From Lantana camara (Eukaryota > Streptophyta > Magnoliopsida > Lamiales > Verbenaceae): a stretch of DNA of 64,000 nt. The stretch lies in assembly GCA_037501455.1 (NCBI GenBank), contig CM074865.1, positions 11,788,501-11,852,500 on the forward strand, written 5' to 3'. Each line of letters starts with the position of its first letter. Positions within the stretch are counted from its first letter, which is position 1. A program made the translations under genes and the position numbers. Shown in pieces: positions 45,086 through 57,789 of this stretch. The notes under the pieces were generated by a model. The model ran no database searches and was not told the origin of the DNA. It saw nothing but the letters and a program-made list of their open reading frames with translations.

Positions 45086-46674
45086 TCGAATAATTACAAC
45101 ACGGCAAGACATTACTAACAACATTGACCACATTATCCAGTTCAAGCAAATACATTGCACCTATCTGTTATAGCACCATTGACAAGAAAAGGGGTATTAT
45201 TACATTATTATACATAGGCAACGCAATGCATATGAAACTCATAAAGAATATCACGCTTTAGCATTGAAAAAAAAAATTAAAAAAAAAATCATTATCATGA
45301 ATGTGTGCCACCAATGAGATTGCTTGCCTAAGGCCATTATTAGGGCCTCACACAGAGAATAGAATCAAACTCTACCAAAGAGGGGTTCTGACCACAGCTA
45401 AACATTATGCTCATCACACATCTTAATTACTCCAGAAAACTTGTGCTCTAAGAGTCAACAATATAAGCCCTTTTTGTAAAAACAGAAATCTTGGCATTGC
45501 TGATAATCAAAGATTGTAAAATGCCTCAATTTCAAACTGAATTGAACCGTAAAATCTTGATATGGATTTCAAAACCATAGAAGAGGTGAACTATGGAACA
45601 TCATAGGAAGTTTCAAGCAGAACATAATGTCAAATCCGAGGTAATTTCGAAGCTCAACATCGCGGAACAAAAGCTCCCATAATTAAAACAGAGTTACAAC
45701 GTAAATATCTAAATAATGTTCCATATTTACACATAATACGAAAGAAGTTGCTAAAAATCAAATCATATAATTTATCGCACAATACAATAATAAAAGCTCT
45801 TAAAACCTTTTTTCAAGAGTTATGGTGTACCTTTTCGGAAATTTGGTTTTCTGGTAATGGATCCGTCTGGTGGACCATGACTTGAACATCCTATGTCACA
45901 TTAGCAATTAAACATTGTAAGCAGAAAGTAATAGAGAACTAGAGGTCATTTGTCTCAGTTCTTCATATTGTTGTCATACGCAAGAGATACTTTTTTAAGA
46001 CAAACAAGGCAACATTTAAAGGAAAATTATATACAGTCAACAAGTTTAAGAAACCTGTTGTAAATGATTAAGTTTGCACTTGACATGTATGATAATATAC
46101 TCAATTAGCAACAAACAACTCATATATCTTCATCATCTAAGAAGCCACAATAATTGCTCCCTATGTCATCTAAAGAGATAGGGTCAATCGAGTCTCGGAA
46201 CTGGTACGAAAAGTGAACTTTATTTTACAGTTTGTTTTGTCATTTATAACACGGCTTTGCGACAGACAAACAATTTCTATTTTCTTAATTATTTCATCTT
46301 GCTCACTTTTTGGGCATCAACCTCTCACCTTAAAGTATATCTTACTATACATTCCTTGTTTCAATCAGCGGATCATTTGTCCGATTGTTGCACCTTTTCA
46401 CTTTTCATGCTTTCGACATGAATTTCAATTGCTGCGAACTGTAAAACGGGGTGACGTAGAAAACTACAAAATCAAGGTATAGTGGCCTCATAGTTTATCA
46501 TGACAACAGGGGATTAGAACATTTATGCAGCAACACAAGTATTAAAGCAATGTGACAATGAAGTTCTATAAGGGAAACTCATAACTAGCAATGCAAGTCA
46601 AACCAATACATGTATTCCTAATTATTAAGCATGTCACGTTTTGCCCCGTAAAGAAGAGAGATTGCACTAGTAAA

Positions 46675-47131
46675 TGTTGGAATTTAGAAAAGACTTTTTA
46701 AAAAATGGAGAAATGGAAGACTTATAGTTGATGGATTTTAATTAGAAAGGCTTGGGTTTTGTTTTGTAATATGGTGATTAATTGGAGGAATAGGATTGGT
46801 TGAGAAAATAGGATAGGAGGAGAAGTTAGTGGATGTTTTGGAAATGGTTTTTCTTCCTTACAAATCCAAAAGATGTTACATCTATTTATAGGCACTAGGT
46901 CACCGACATTGTAATGTCGGTTGATTACATTTGTTAATATTTAATTCTAGATTTTTTAGTCTGTTTAGACATGTGATTAGTATCTAAATTTTTCTACTAA
47001 TAGATATATTTTCTATAATATTCTAGAATATAATTATGGATAAAAATCTAGAAAAATTCCTAGAAAATTCTAGAAATGCATTATATTCTAATAGTAAAGT
47101 GAATCTAGACAATGTGCCTAGTTTCTCAACA
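46675..47131 (-). mobile_element. Copia-like solo LTR, about 457 bp
   Basis: On the minus strand it begins TGTTGAGAAACT and ends AATTCCAACA, with the TGTTG...CAACA ends common in copia LTRs. A canonical TATAAATA lies at about 46882-46889, roughly 240 bp into the LTR. No second LTR and no internal coding region are present. The flanking five bases (gtaaa, tatag) do not match, so the duplication has decayed or the borders are slightly off. Confidence 0.5.
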
Positions 47132-48279
47132 TATAGCAAAAATTAAGCTACCTGCAGTCACGGTATTAATAAAATGTATTAGCATCATCAAGCTCTTCCG
47201 GCAGCCAAAAAGTAACCAAAAACATCAAGCCATAATAACGCATAGATCAGTTCATCCTTCCCCTTTCTACCATATGTCACAACATAAATAAAAGCAGGCC
47301 TTTTAAGATCAGAGGTTAGATGGTCAAAGATTTGGTTATACTAAAACATGTATTCAAGACACTCAAGCAGCACTACAAGACTTCCACATAGGACAAAAGA
47401 ATGAACAACGAGTCACATTATAGGATATTATGAACTTCAATCTCCCTAATCAGGTTTCCAAATTTTAGTAATAGAAAACTCTGTAGTTGATTGGACCCTT
47501 CAGATGATTCATGAATACTTCCATGTAAGCACTCCTAGATGGTGAATTAGATACTTTCAAGTGGTCTTTTTGGAGAGAAATCGTGCAGCTCCTTCTCTAT
47601 GGTTGATTTTCTTTGAAAGTGGAGTTTGGTTGCAAGAGGGAATCGGAGTGGAAAGAAAAGAAAGAAAGTTAAGGGGAAAAAGAAATATTAAAAAGGAAAA
47701 TCCATTTCCTCCCAAGGAGATGGGAGAGAAAACAGAGAAAAGTTCATTCTCATGAGTATAATCTCTACTTTCTCAACTCCTCATTCCCATTCCACTTCAA
47801 ACTCAATTAATTTCTATTAAGCAATCCTTGTTGTTTTTCCCAATTTGGAAAAGTCATTGAATTTCCTCACTATTTTCTTTAACAACGAAACATGATGTGT
47901 ATTTAGGATCCTTTTTTTGTTTTGTTTTCTTTTCCTTAGCATTTTCCCTGTCCTGGGGACCTGGGTGAAATCCCAGAATCAAGCATGGTATAGCCATCTG
48001 AGGTTGTACATATCCATAATGTCATGTACTGTCCTGTTAATCATCTACATCTCCTACCCCCAAAAAATTACAAAAAATCTCACTCCCCAAATTGATAAAA
48101 ATTGTAAACTCAACAACTTATCATAGCCAGATACCAATAATTCAAAACCACATGACTCTGTAGCAACAAAATCAAACTATAGCAGAAGATTTTACAATTT
48201 TATGACAAAGGAATAAGGAAAAAAACAACGAACAAAACTGAGCATCACCAATTCAATCATAGCTCCAATAAGAGAAGCG

Positions 48280-48301
48280 GAAAAAAAAAAAAAAAAAAAA
48301 A
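48280..48301. repeat. Poly-A run, 21 bp
   Basis: Uninterrupted A tract of uncertain origin, possibly a retroposon tail. Confidence 0.8.
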
Positions 48302-48479
48302 GGAAAACAGAAGTCTATGGAAAGCATAAAAACAACAATTTACCACTTGGCAGCGTCGGAAGAGGCTAAGGTGACAGTTACCGGCAATGGAGAGAAAGCG
48401 GCGGCCTGCGGCGGTTTTCGGTGGCGGGAATTGAAAGGAAACAAGAAATTCTGAGGGATGATATGAAGTCCTAATGTTG

Positions 48480-50410
48480 CAAATTAAAAAAAAGAATTAT
48501 ATATTAAAATAATTAAACGAATAGGATCACAAAAGGATTGGGCTTGGTTAATATTTTTATGGGCCAGATTAATAAACCAAGGCCCATTACTGACCTAAGG
48601 CTATTTTCAACGGAAAGACTTTGTCGAATCTCGTTGCCAATCCATGCTTAACGTATTAAATTGTTCAATTATGAATATGAACGTAACATTTGAGGCTTGA
48701 GTATTTTAATACGAAATGGATTAAAACCCAAACGATTAAAGGATTCACCAAATAAATTAGTCTTATTTTAATTAAAATGCTGTAAGAGTGTAAATTTTAA
48801 TAATGGCGCACAATAATCCTAAATTTTTTTATAATTTGTAAATGAGAATTATCTAAAAAATTTGTAGCACAAAACTTCTATTTAATTTCATATTCATTTA
48901 GTTTCTAAAGACTACCTAAGTACCACCTCACATATAAGCAGTAGCGACGGAACCACGTATAATTTAAAGGAAGTTAATATTCTAATTTTAAAATTAATCA
49001 TATATGTAATATATAGCATCACCAGCAGAGGTCATTAAATTATGTTCGACTGCTAATAACTTTCCAAACATTTTAAAATTACCCTTATTTAATTTTGAAT
49101 GTCACAAGTGACCCCCTAACTCCACAGCTCCATCATCATACTTGATTGCAATTAATGATCTCCTCTTCTTAAAAGATATATATAATAATTGGATATGATG
49201 TTTGGGTTTATAATTATTAATTAATAACAAATGGGTAATTCAGAAATTTAGTTTAAGTTGCATGCATGCGATGTGACACATGATGATTCCAAGATAATTA
49301 AATTGTGAATCTTGAACTCTACAAATGAATTATGAAAAGAAATAAAATGATTTCCTAATTCGAGGTAGTTAGCACATCAATTTACAATTTTCTGCCCCAT
49401 GATTTTGTTTTCGATTATTTGGTCATCATGCATGGAACTTTCATAAGCGGGTCTTCCAACCTCTAAATCTTGTTTATCATTACACATTTGTACCTAATTA
49501 AATTACATTTGTTTTCAAATTAATTAACTAAACCTGCTTAAAGAACTAAAATATTAAGTATTAGACAAAAATACGGCCATACAATCATGAACTCTTGATG
49601 AATATTCATTATATAATTAGAGCAAATTCAAAGTCTAGCCAATCATATAACCCCAGTTCTAGGAAGCCTAAAGGAAATTAAATCAATAAAAAAATGATTG
49701 GAAAGTATTTTTGAAGCTTCCATTAAAGCAAAGGTCTTAAAAAAACTCTAGGTCTACAAGTATATATATATAAACTTAAATAAAGTTGCACATATTCACA
49801 TATTTAAATTGTCAATAAAGTGTTATACCCAATATAATGTCAATAAAGCGTACTAAAAAGACTAAACCAACATGAAATCTATCAATATACAAAACTATAT
49901 ATTAATATAAATATATATAAATTACACTTTTCCCTTTCCCAACTTTCAAAAAACTGGGCTGTTAAGCAACATGCAAACACTCATCTTCTTAAAGCATCTT
50001 TACCTGCACTTCCGTATACTCTCTTCACTTTTCATTTTCCACTATTTTTATTTTTATTTTCTTCTCATTTTATTATCTTATTGTATTTATCGTGTACCAA
50101 AAAAAGAAAAAGAAAAAAGAAAAAGATTAATCTTGTATGTATTGTAGTACTAGAACGCACGTGCAGGTTGGGCGTCACGTGCCGGGAAAGAAAGACAAGA
50201 AAAGGGAAGAGTTAGGTGTAGATAGTAGTACTAGGGTTAGGGCAATATATTTCCTTTTCTTTTGTATTGTGTGAGACCGGATCATTGCAGGACAATTTTT
50301 TTCAAATATAACATCATTTCTAACTTTAACTCCTTCCTATTTCTTCTTCTTGCTTAGTGGCTTCCATTTTCTTAATTTTTTGATATCCTTTCATCCTATC
50401 ATAAAGTAAT
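48480..50410. other. AT-rich intergenic stretch
   Basis: No conserved exon recognised. The segment 50150-50190 has two cacgtg-like motifs (gcacgtgc, tcacgtgc), i.e. G-box cores, without an adjacent gene. Confidence 0.4.
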
Positions 50411-50414
50411 TTAT

Positions 50415-50578
50415 ACAGAGATGATGTAGTTTAACGGTTCGGAGCTATGCTGCCTTAACCAGAACTCTCGAATTCGAATCGTTTGGAACGCAACTACTAT
50501 TGATAGAGAGAGTTTTACATCTAATGTGATTTGCCCCAACACATGCAAATGGTTATAGAAAAAAAAAAAAAGGCCTCT
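50415..50578 (+). mobile_element. tRNA-derived SINE with poly-A tail
   Basis: Contains gtagtttaacggttcggagc (A-box region), gaattcgaatcgtttgg (B-box region), gaacgcaactactatt and agagttttacatctaatg, ending in a run of 13 A at about 50559-50571. It aligns in the same order with the minus-strand copy at 19645-19792. Confidence 0.65.
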
Positions 50579-50579
50579 T

Positions 50580-51975
50580 CTAAGTACCACTATTTTTTCT
50601 TAATCTATGTAATATTACGCTAGTTTAATCAAAAGATTATTAATACGGGTCACCAAATAAGAGAATTTAACGCATTATTCGTCGAGCTCGAACCAAATGC
50701 ACAATAAACATTTCAAAGTTGTTGCATAGATTCTAAAATTGAGTAATAAAAGTTAAAAAAACTATTTGTGTGATAAATTTTTAAAATTGAATAATAAAAG
50801 AATAGAAATTGGGAAACAAACTTTAACATTGGAAAGGGAAGAAGCATCCAAGGGTATTGAAAACATGAAATTGTTCAAATGGGGAAATGTACAGATTTTT
50901 GGTCATAATTAGAACAAGTATAGAAGCCTTGTTGATAGATACATATGAGACATCATATTTGCTCAGTTTCCTCACACATTTCGCTTTCATTCAAGTAACT
51001 CGTCCCACACACATAAATATATATATATATGTATATTGGGATAAACGAGAAAATAGAGATCTCAAGTTCTCAACCCATAATCACCACACCCATGATGGCT
51101 ATCTTTTCCTAAACACGCTTTTCTTGATCGATCATAATCGCGACCACACTTCTAAGTTACATAATTATTGCAATAATTGTAACTTTGAAATTATAAATTG
51201 TCGTTCGTGAAATCCTAAGCTGTTGTTTTCATGAATCATGAGTGATGAGGCTCCTCATAATTCATTTCTCATTAAAATGACGGAAATAATTAAATAATTA
51301 TGTTATGAAAATGCATGTACGGCTAATTACTGCGACAGATATGGTCATACGTGTACGTATGATACATTAATGCATTGATAAGACAAGTCCCAGAAAACAA
51401 AAAAAATACAAAGAAATATTGCCCATTTGAGAGGCACTCTGCAACCTTTCTGAGCTTTCTCCTCAGTAGAACTGGAAAAAGAAAAGCTCACAGATAGGTT
51501 CAGCTTCTCTCTCTCTCCCTTCCCTCTCTGAAACTCTGCATTAATTAATCTGACTGAATTTTTCAGATGCCCAAACAGAAAAAGAGGAAAACCAAGCAAG
51601 ACAAGAGTTTAGATCCAATTATCAAAAGGTCCTTGATTTGAAAGAGATATATATATATATATATATATTATCTTGGAGGATTAATTAATATGTTTTATAA
51701 AACTCAGAAACATGATCTGGTTAATTTTAACTATAATTTGAATCTAAAAAAGAAAGCATTACCTCCATTCATGGCCGAAGCTACAGTTTATTTACACAGA
51801 AAACTCTCAACATGGTACTCACAAACTAAATAAAACAAAAGATTAATGAAAGATTGAAATATGGATAACTGCACTAAATGGAAGCAGGAGATATGTGAAT
51901 AATAATTGTAAAGACTCAATTTTTTTTTGATCTTTTTTTAAACCCACTTTAAAAATGGGGGTTTGAGAAGAAAGG
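50580..51975. other. Downstream region of HSFB4
   Basis: No gene recognised. A TA run at 51645-51667 and a CT-rich block at 51505-51530 are the only notable features. The part next to 51975 would hold the HSFB4 3' untranslated region. Confidence 0.4.
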
Positions 51976-53248
51976 CTAACATTGAGAAGGCGGCATGAGA
52001 TTCAACCCTAAATCATCCTTTTCGAGCACCAGCCTTGTCTTGTTTGTTTCCATTGATGAATTGTTGATGTTGCTATATTCTGGGTGCAATCTTTTCTTGG
52101 ATGATAGTGGCACGCCAAAAAGTTTAGTACTCCTGCAAGGTTCAGTAGTGTTTGCTGCTCGGCGTTGATGATCTTCAAGAATAGTGACGCTGCTCTTGCT
52201 GGGAGGAGAAGAAGAATTCACGTTGTTGAAGGAATTGAAAAACCCACTACCTTGTTTAGGGTTTAATGGCGTCATCGTCGTCGTCTGTTGTTGGTTGTGG
52301 TTATACCCGATGAGCTGATTCAACGGCTTGTGCAGCATTGAGTTGCCGCCATTAACGGGTTGGGAAGAAGTTTGAGTCGAGTTGCAGAGAAATAGAGACG
52401 AATGGTACGTGTTGCTCGGAGCTACGGGCTTCACATGGTTCTGAACAAAGTATATAATGTCGTTGTACAGTTTTCTCATGTGGGCTAGCTCCGACATGAG
52501 CATATTGTTGTTCCTTCTAAGCCTTTCGTTATCCTCAGAAAGCGCGCTCAATGAGGTGGTGGTGGTGGCGGCGGTGTTGAATCCGCCGCAGCCGTTGGTG
52601 ACCCCGGAGACGCCACCGGTTGGGGATGAGAGCGGCGGCGGCGAGTCGCACCAGTTGTTGGGTTGCTCGTCTGAATCGGGAGGAGAGATGCTGACTCGAT
52701 TCGCGTACGGGAAGAAACCCTGGCCGGTGATGGGATGATGGTGGTGGTGGTTGAGTGCCACCTGCGGCTGAGCAGTTTTCCGGCGGTGGATCTCGCACAA
52801 CAGATGCTTCTCCCCTTTCTTGAAGAACTCATTGGCGAACTCCCATCTATCCGGAACAATCTTCCTAAAACCCTAGTTTCACCAAAATTAAAACCAAAAC
52901 AAGAAATCAAAAACCCATCATTATTTCATGCATTCCAAAACCCCCCATGAAACCACAGAAACACCATCATTCAATTTCATTCATAAGAAGAGAACTTACA
53001 TAGGTGTTGAGCTGTCGGACGAAGCTGGAGAAATTGTTATGCTTGAAATAGTTAGGGAGGAGGTCGCGGGCGAACTCCGGCGGCCGCCACACGATGAAGG
53101 TGGTGTCGTCCTCGCCCCAGGAGACTATGTGGTCGGTGGTGGGATCATCGACGAGCTGATACGTTTTGGTCAGAAATGGCGCCGGAACTGATTTGTGGGA
53201 GTCTAAGGATAACAGTATACCTTCACAGTTATCCAGGATCAAAGCCAT
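51976..53248 (-). CDS. HSFB4: Class B heat-shock transcription factor HSFB4 (SCHIZORIZA type)
   Basis: Two exons, 53248-53000 and 52872-51976, with a 127 bp intron (gtaagt...ctag) placed after QLNTY of the DNA-binding domain, as in nearly all plant HSFs. The product has 381 residues. The DNA-binding domain is residues about 21-112 ([35 protein letters not shown]). The coiled-coil oligomerisation region follows near residues 190-225 ([20 protein letters not shown]). The class B repressor tetrapeptide LFGV lies at 334-337, with basic SSKKR beside it as a likely nuclear signal. The N-terminus [20 protein letters not shown] is characteristic of HSFB4. An additional LxLxL (EAR-like) motif, LGLNL, lies at 371-375. 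In Arabidopsis HSFB4 controls asymmetric divisions in the root stem-cell niche. A TATA box lies 145 bp upstream of the ATG. Confidence 0.96.
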
Positions 53249-53391
53249 GGAGAACTATATAATTTCAAGAAACTATATATTAAGCTGAATATATAGCCTT
53301 TTTTCTTGATAGAATTGATCTTCGAAACTGATGAGTGAGAGTGAAGGATTTAGTTTAAGGATTTTTGAGTTTTAAGGAGAGAAGTTGATAG

Positions 53392-53400
53392 TTTTATATT
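53392..53400 (-). promoter_or_regulatory. TATA box of HSFB4
   Basis: The minus strand reads ggtaaATATAAAAC about 145 bp upstream of the ATG at 53248, predicting a leader of about 115 nt. I see no clear array of GAA/TTC heat-shock elements in the 300 bp above it. Confidence 0.5.
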
Positions 53401-53599
53401 TACCAAGAAGACCTCGGTTATGTAGTGATAGAGGAATATGTGTCTGTCTGTCTAGGACTTTGAAATAAGGGCCTTTCAAGACAAACCCGTGACAATCTCT
53501 CTCTGTAAATGTATGTATGTATAGTGTATATAATATAGGTGAATTAAATTGGGAGCGCACACACAGTCACAGGGTTAGTGATAGTGGGGGAAGTAATTA

Positions 53600-54040
53600 G
53601 AATTTGATTTGTCCTTTTTTGGGAAAAACTTTTTCCTTCTTTTTGTTTGTCTTTCATCTTTTGAGCATACTGATACTGCTCTTTTGCTGCCGCTGCCCTG
53701 CTGCGCGCTCGACCTCCACTCTCAATTGGGATGCCACTCTTTCGTTTCTAAACTGGATTATTTTGTATTCTTCTGTAACTATTTATTTCTTTTCCATTTT
53801 TGCTACCTTCTTTTTCCTTCTAAATATATATATATATATTCACTGATTTTTAATTCGATTCCAATAAGATTCTTACTCTGTCGTTATTGAAAATTATACC
53901 TCAAAATTGTTCGAAAACTCTATATTGAATGTCTTTGGACTCAGTGAATATTGTCACCCATTTAATCAATAGGAATTTGAACTTGTAACCTTATTAAAAT
54001 CAGTTCCTGTTATGTTCTATTTGTGCAATTGTACTTTAAA
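53600..54040. other. Upstream region of HSFB4
   Basis: T/C-rich then AT-rich sequence. The segment at 53930-54000 has weak SINE B-box similarity on the minus strand (ggttacaagttcaaattcc). No gene. Confidence 0.4.
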
Positions 54041-54044
54041 AAAT

Positions 54045-54442
54045 AGGGAGAATTACATCTGACTACCCTGTATTTAGGCATAATTACAACGCAGTCCATT
54101 ATTATCGGGAAATTATATTTTAGTCCCTAACTTTGAGAACCGTTTGTGGTCCCTAGGGTTCCATTATCTCATTCCAAAAATACCCCTGATTTGTTGTTAA
54201 ATTCATAATTTGTAGGGATCGTTTTGTTTATATTTGTAAACTCCAGGGATGTTTTTGTAATTTTGGTCATATATTCAATGTAACACTTGTAAAACAATCA
54301 AGGGTATAAGTGCACTTTTACAAATTCCATTAAGGGACCTCAGACCAAACTAGATTTATAGGGACTAAAATGTAATTTTTCGATAATAATGGATTGCGTT
54401 GTAATTAGGCCTAAATACAGGTAGTCAGGTGTAATTCTTCCT
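54045..54442. mobile_element. Inverted-repeat MITE, about 400 bp
   Basis: Left arm (agggagaattacatctgact, then gcataattacaacgcagtcc) is matched over about 110 bp by the reverse complement of the right end (aggaagaattacacctgact, gcctaattacaacgcaatcc). It belongs with 59438-59912, which has the same cctaattacaacgcagtc core. Flanks agree only partly, so the duplication is not certain. Confidence 0.75.
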
Positions 54443-54449
54443 AAAACAA

Positions 54450-56800
54450 TATATTTGATAATGGATATTGGGGGGCAATTCAGTCATATCCTTCCGAAGA
54501 TTTAAGAAAAAAGAAAAGGAAATAAGTTAATATAGAAGTGGAAGGTGAAGAAGAAGAAGGTGGTGGAATGAGTTTCACGTCAAAGGAGTGTGTGTGTGTG
54601 TCTTCTTCACATACATTTGTAGGTTTGCTGTTGTTACGTTCTTTAATGACAGACAGAAATGTAGCCATCCTCTCACACGCACACATATTTCCGAATCCCC
54701 ATCATTTTCTCTCTTTATTTATATATATATATATATTATATTTCTCGTTTCTTCTTCTTCTGCCTCTTTTTTGCAGATATATTTTTATGAGGAAAAGCTA
54801 CATTTCGAATTACGTGATGGGATTTAAAGCCTGTGCGGTCACCACATTATTATTTATTTATTTCAAACTTCAATAAATTTAAATGTATTTGAACTTTCCT
54901 TTTTCCCTAGTCTGAAAATGAACATTTGATTTTGCTGAGGTGGTTCAGGTGCTTGAATTATTGTACTATTGGACATATTTGTACAAAAAGGTTTCCTTGA
55001 ATATCTCCGAAAATCCAATGACTTTTTCCCTTGTAATGGTCCAACAAAAATAGAAGTTACAATTTTTTTTGGTAGAAAAAATTGAATTATATGCTAGCTA
55101 TATTCTTTTTGTAAAGTTTACTGAGTTGAATTCATTATTTGAGGTAGCATATATAGTAATTCTCTCTTCCTCATTACTTTCTAGACTAAAAAAAAATTCG
55201 ATAAATCACATTGGGTAACAGATACCCGTTATCCAAACTAGATCGATGTATTAAATATGGAATTAAATTTGATCGTTAAATATCGCAATCCGATTATTTA
55301 TAATATTTTATTAAATTACTTATTTATTAATAAAGAGTACTAATAAAAAAATTAAAATTAGAATTTTAATGTGCGTATTATTATTTAATAACATATCTTT
55401 TAATATTTATCTTAAAATAATATATAATCTTTTATTAATAATTTAAAATTAACAAATATTAAATAAATAAAAGTAGAAACAATATATAATAATTATTTGG
55501 TAATTAGTAAATGACTATATTTATTGTTTTATGTATTTTTTTCTTTAAAAAAATAAATTTTATTGTTAATTGGATCAGGTCCGATTTTATGCAGGCTCAA
55601 CATTGATGAATCCGGATCCTATCGGATTCAAATTCGGTAATTGAATATTTTAATTAGATTCAAATACAGAATTTTTAGATTCGACCTGTTGACAACTTTA
55701 TTCATAGCTATGCTAATTTAACTAAGATTCTCATATTTGAATATTTGAGTACGTACATATCTAGCGTTAATAAAATAAATTCACACCCTAGTAAAATATA
55801 TATAAAAAAAATCCCTATCATGGGGTTTGGCTCTGCTCGTAAATTAGAAAGATTATTTTGCGTGAAAATAAGAGAATTAATTAATTAGGGAAAATCGAAA
55901 TTGTAAATAAAAATGCATGTAAATTTAGAGGCGGTGGGAAAAAACAAAAAAGCAAAAGACATTGATTCAGTTTTGATGAGTTAAAGTGAAAAATGGTTTG
56001 TGTGGGGATATGATCCAAAAGTAAAAGAATAGGGGAATGATGAGTAATAATTTGAGCAAGATACCCTAACTGATTATTTTGATACTTACTCATTATAGAT
56101 GAAAAAAGATGGTTTCCCCACCCTTATGATTATTTCTTATCTTTTTCAATTTTCGTGGCTGTTCTCCATATTCATATCTTTTTAATCCTCCTATGTTGCC
56201 CCAATTAGTGGGACTATATTTCCAATATTTATTTCTTTTTCTTTTTCTTGAAATTGATGTTGTGTGTCGTGCCTAACAAGCCAAAATTTTCATATAGCTA
56301 TAATTATTAACCTTATAATTTTGCTTTTGCTAATCTTGTTTATTATTTGCTATATGCCCGTTAATTACTAATGCGTAAATTGTGTGTACTACTTTTATGT
56401 ATTTGTATTGATGGCCCATTTTAGCACTTTTTACGTAGTGGAATATTCTTTTAATAGTGGTGGAATCGTATATAAATCCGCGGTGCTGGTCGAAAAAATA
56501 TTGATTTTTATTTAAAAGAATTTTGAATTTAAATTTGTAAATTCATTTCATGATAAGTGGATTTCATGATGATAAAACTTACCATTATATGATTGAATAT
56601 AATTTCTTAGTTTGGAAGTCATGAATCTGGTTGATCTAAAAAAAAGAGAAGTCATGAATCTTGCAAGAATTTTGACAGAGATGTAGATAAAATGAAGAGA
56701 GAGAGAGAGAAGAAAGGATCAATGTAAATCTTATGACCAATTTAGTCTTCAGAAAGCTGTTGACATGGTTGCGATCATTGATTGTCTGATGGGCGCTATA
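54450..56800. other. AT-rich intergenic stretch
   Basis: No conserved exon recognised. 55200-55700 has degenerate subterminal-like sequence (gggtaacagatacccgttat and ggatcctatcggattc) reminiscent of old hAT derivatives, without clear borders. Confidence 0.4.
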
Positions 56801-56808
56801 CTGGCCCC

Positions 56809-56952
56809 CTATGATGCACGGACACGGACACGGCGACACGGACACGACACGACACGACACGGATACGGCGACACGAATTTTTTCTTGAATTTCCCACGTA
56901 AGGAGACACGACACGGCAAAATGATATTTTTAAAAGTGTCCGTGCATCATAG
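56809..56952. mobile_element. hAT MITE of the GACACGG family, copy 5 (144 bp)
   Basis: Perfect 8 bp duplication ctggcccc (56801-56808 and 56953-56960). Ends ctatgatgcacggacacgg and gtccgtgcatcatag. With the MITE and one duplication copy removed, the flanks form an open frame of about 68 codons on the plus strand, so it interrupted either an old coding frame or a chance one. Confidence 0.9.
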
Positions 56953-56959
56953 CTGGCCC

Positions 56960-57624
56960 CCATCCCCATTATTTGGATGATTGGGCGTCTCAATATGAGG
57001 TCAGCTGATGATCCTTTAGAGTCGGCTAGCGTTAGGAGTTGTGCTCTGAATTTTGCCACCATATGTACTATTTCAGCACTCATGGACACTTTAATTGTCG
57101 GGCTTGAATGATCCTAGATCATGAACAAATATATTTTTACTTGATCGTTCGATTGGGCTTATATAAGGTGGTGGCCTCTGTAATAACCTCACGGTCGGTT
57201 TAACTTTTTTTTTTTTTTTTTAAATTTATCTTATGACCTCATTGTTCTACAATATATGTCCAAAGTATAATATAGTGTGACATATGCTACCTATGTATTC
57301 AACCCAATAAATTACATTAAAAAATGGCGATAAAAGTTTTAATGCATACCGAGAATAATGCTACCAAGGGACAGGATGTTGTGTTCAGATATAATCCACC
57401 AATTTAATGACGTGATCCATTTTAAAATTGAAGTGCAGATTCAAACATTACCTTTAAGTCTTTAACCAAAATTAGCAGCACAAAAACAGTAATTTATTAA
57501 GAAAATTAACATTTCTAACATAGTAATGAAAATTGAACATTAATTAACATTGCCTTCTTTTCCCTTGTTAATTTCGTCAAGCATCAGATGATTCAGATCA
57601 TTGTTAAGTAATTAATTAAAATTT
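56960..57624. other. Intergenic stretch with poly-T run
   Basis: Contains a run of 17 T at about 57206-57222. No gene recognised. Confidence 0.4.
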
Positions 57625-57776
57625 TCAATGCACAAATATTTTTAAAAATATTATTTTATTGTGTCATATCGAGCACCTGTATCGAATATTGTATCGAACA
57701 CCTCTCAAATGAAAATTTCCAAAATAAATCTATATCATCGTATTTCTGTTTATGTGTTCGTGTCCGTGTATCATAA
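57625..57776. mobile_element. hAT MITE of the GACACGG family, diverged copy
   Basis: Starts near tttcaatgcacaaat and ends gttcgtgtccgtgtatcata. The interior preserves gtatcgaacacct-like units. Possible duplication attaaaat on both sides (near 57616 and 57778). Confidence 0.6.
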
Positions 57777-57789
57777 ATTAAAATTGAAC

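Larger units (their letters stand above)
45180..48465 (-). other. Possible unidentified minus-strand gene (candidate exons)
   Basis: Several short segments look like spliced exons. 46437-46393 reads FAAIEIHVESMKSEK between a cag acceptor and a gt donor. 46200-46120 reads FRDSIDPISLDDIGSNYC and ends GFLDDEDI with a stop, in phase with the previous one. 45890-45831 reads DVQVMVHQTDPLPENQISEK with tag and gt borders, followed by a possible terminal piece QLLSYYV near 45760. A GC-rich segment at 48340-48460 could be a first, non-coding exon, and the lower-complexity unique sequence at 45180-45740 could be a 3' untranslated region. I do not recognise the family, could not find a start codon exon, and the pieces cannot all belong to one isoform. 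A copia-like solo LTR lies in the presumed intron. Confidence 0.3.

Noticed and set aside
47180..47205. miR172-like cttgatgatgct on the minus strand
   Set aside because: Mismatches at the ends of the mature sequence and no hairpin partner nearby.
51345..51599. 84-codon minus-strand frame upstream of a CT-rich tract
   Set aside because: No family similarity; low-complexity serine/glutamate content from CT repeats.
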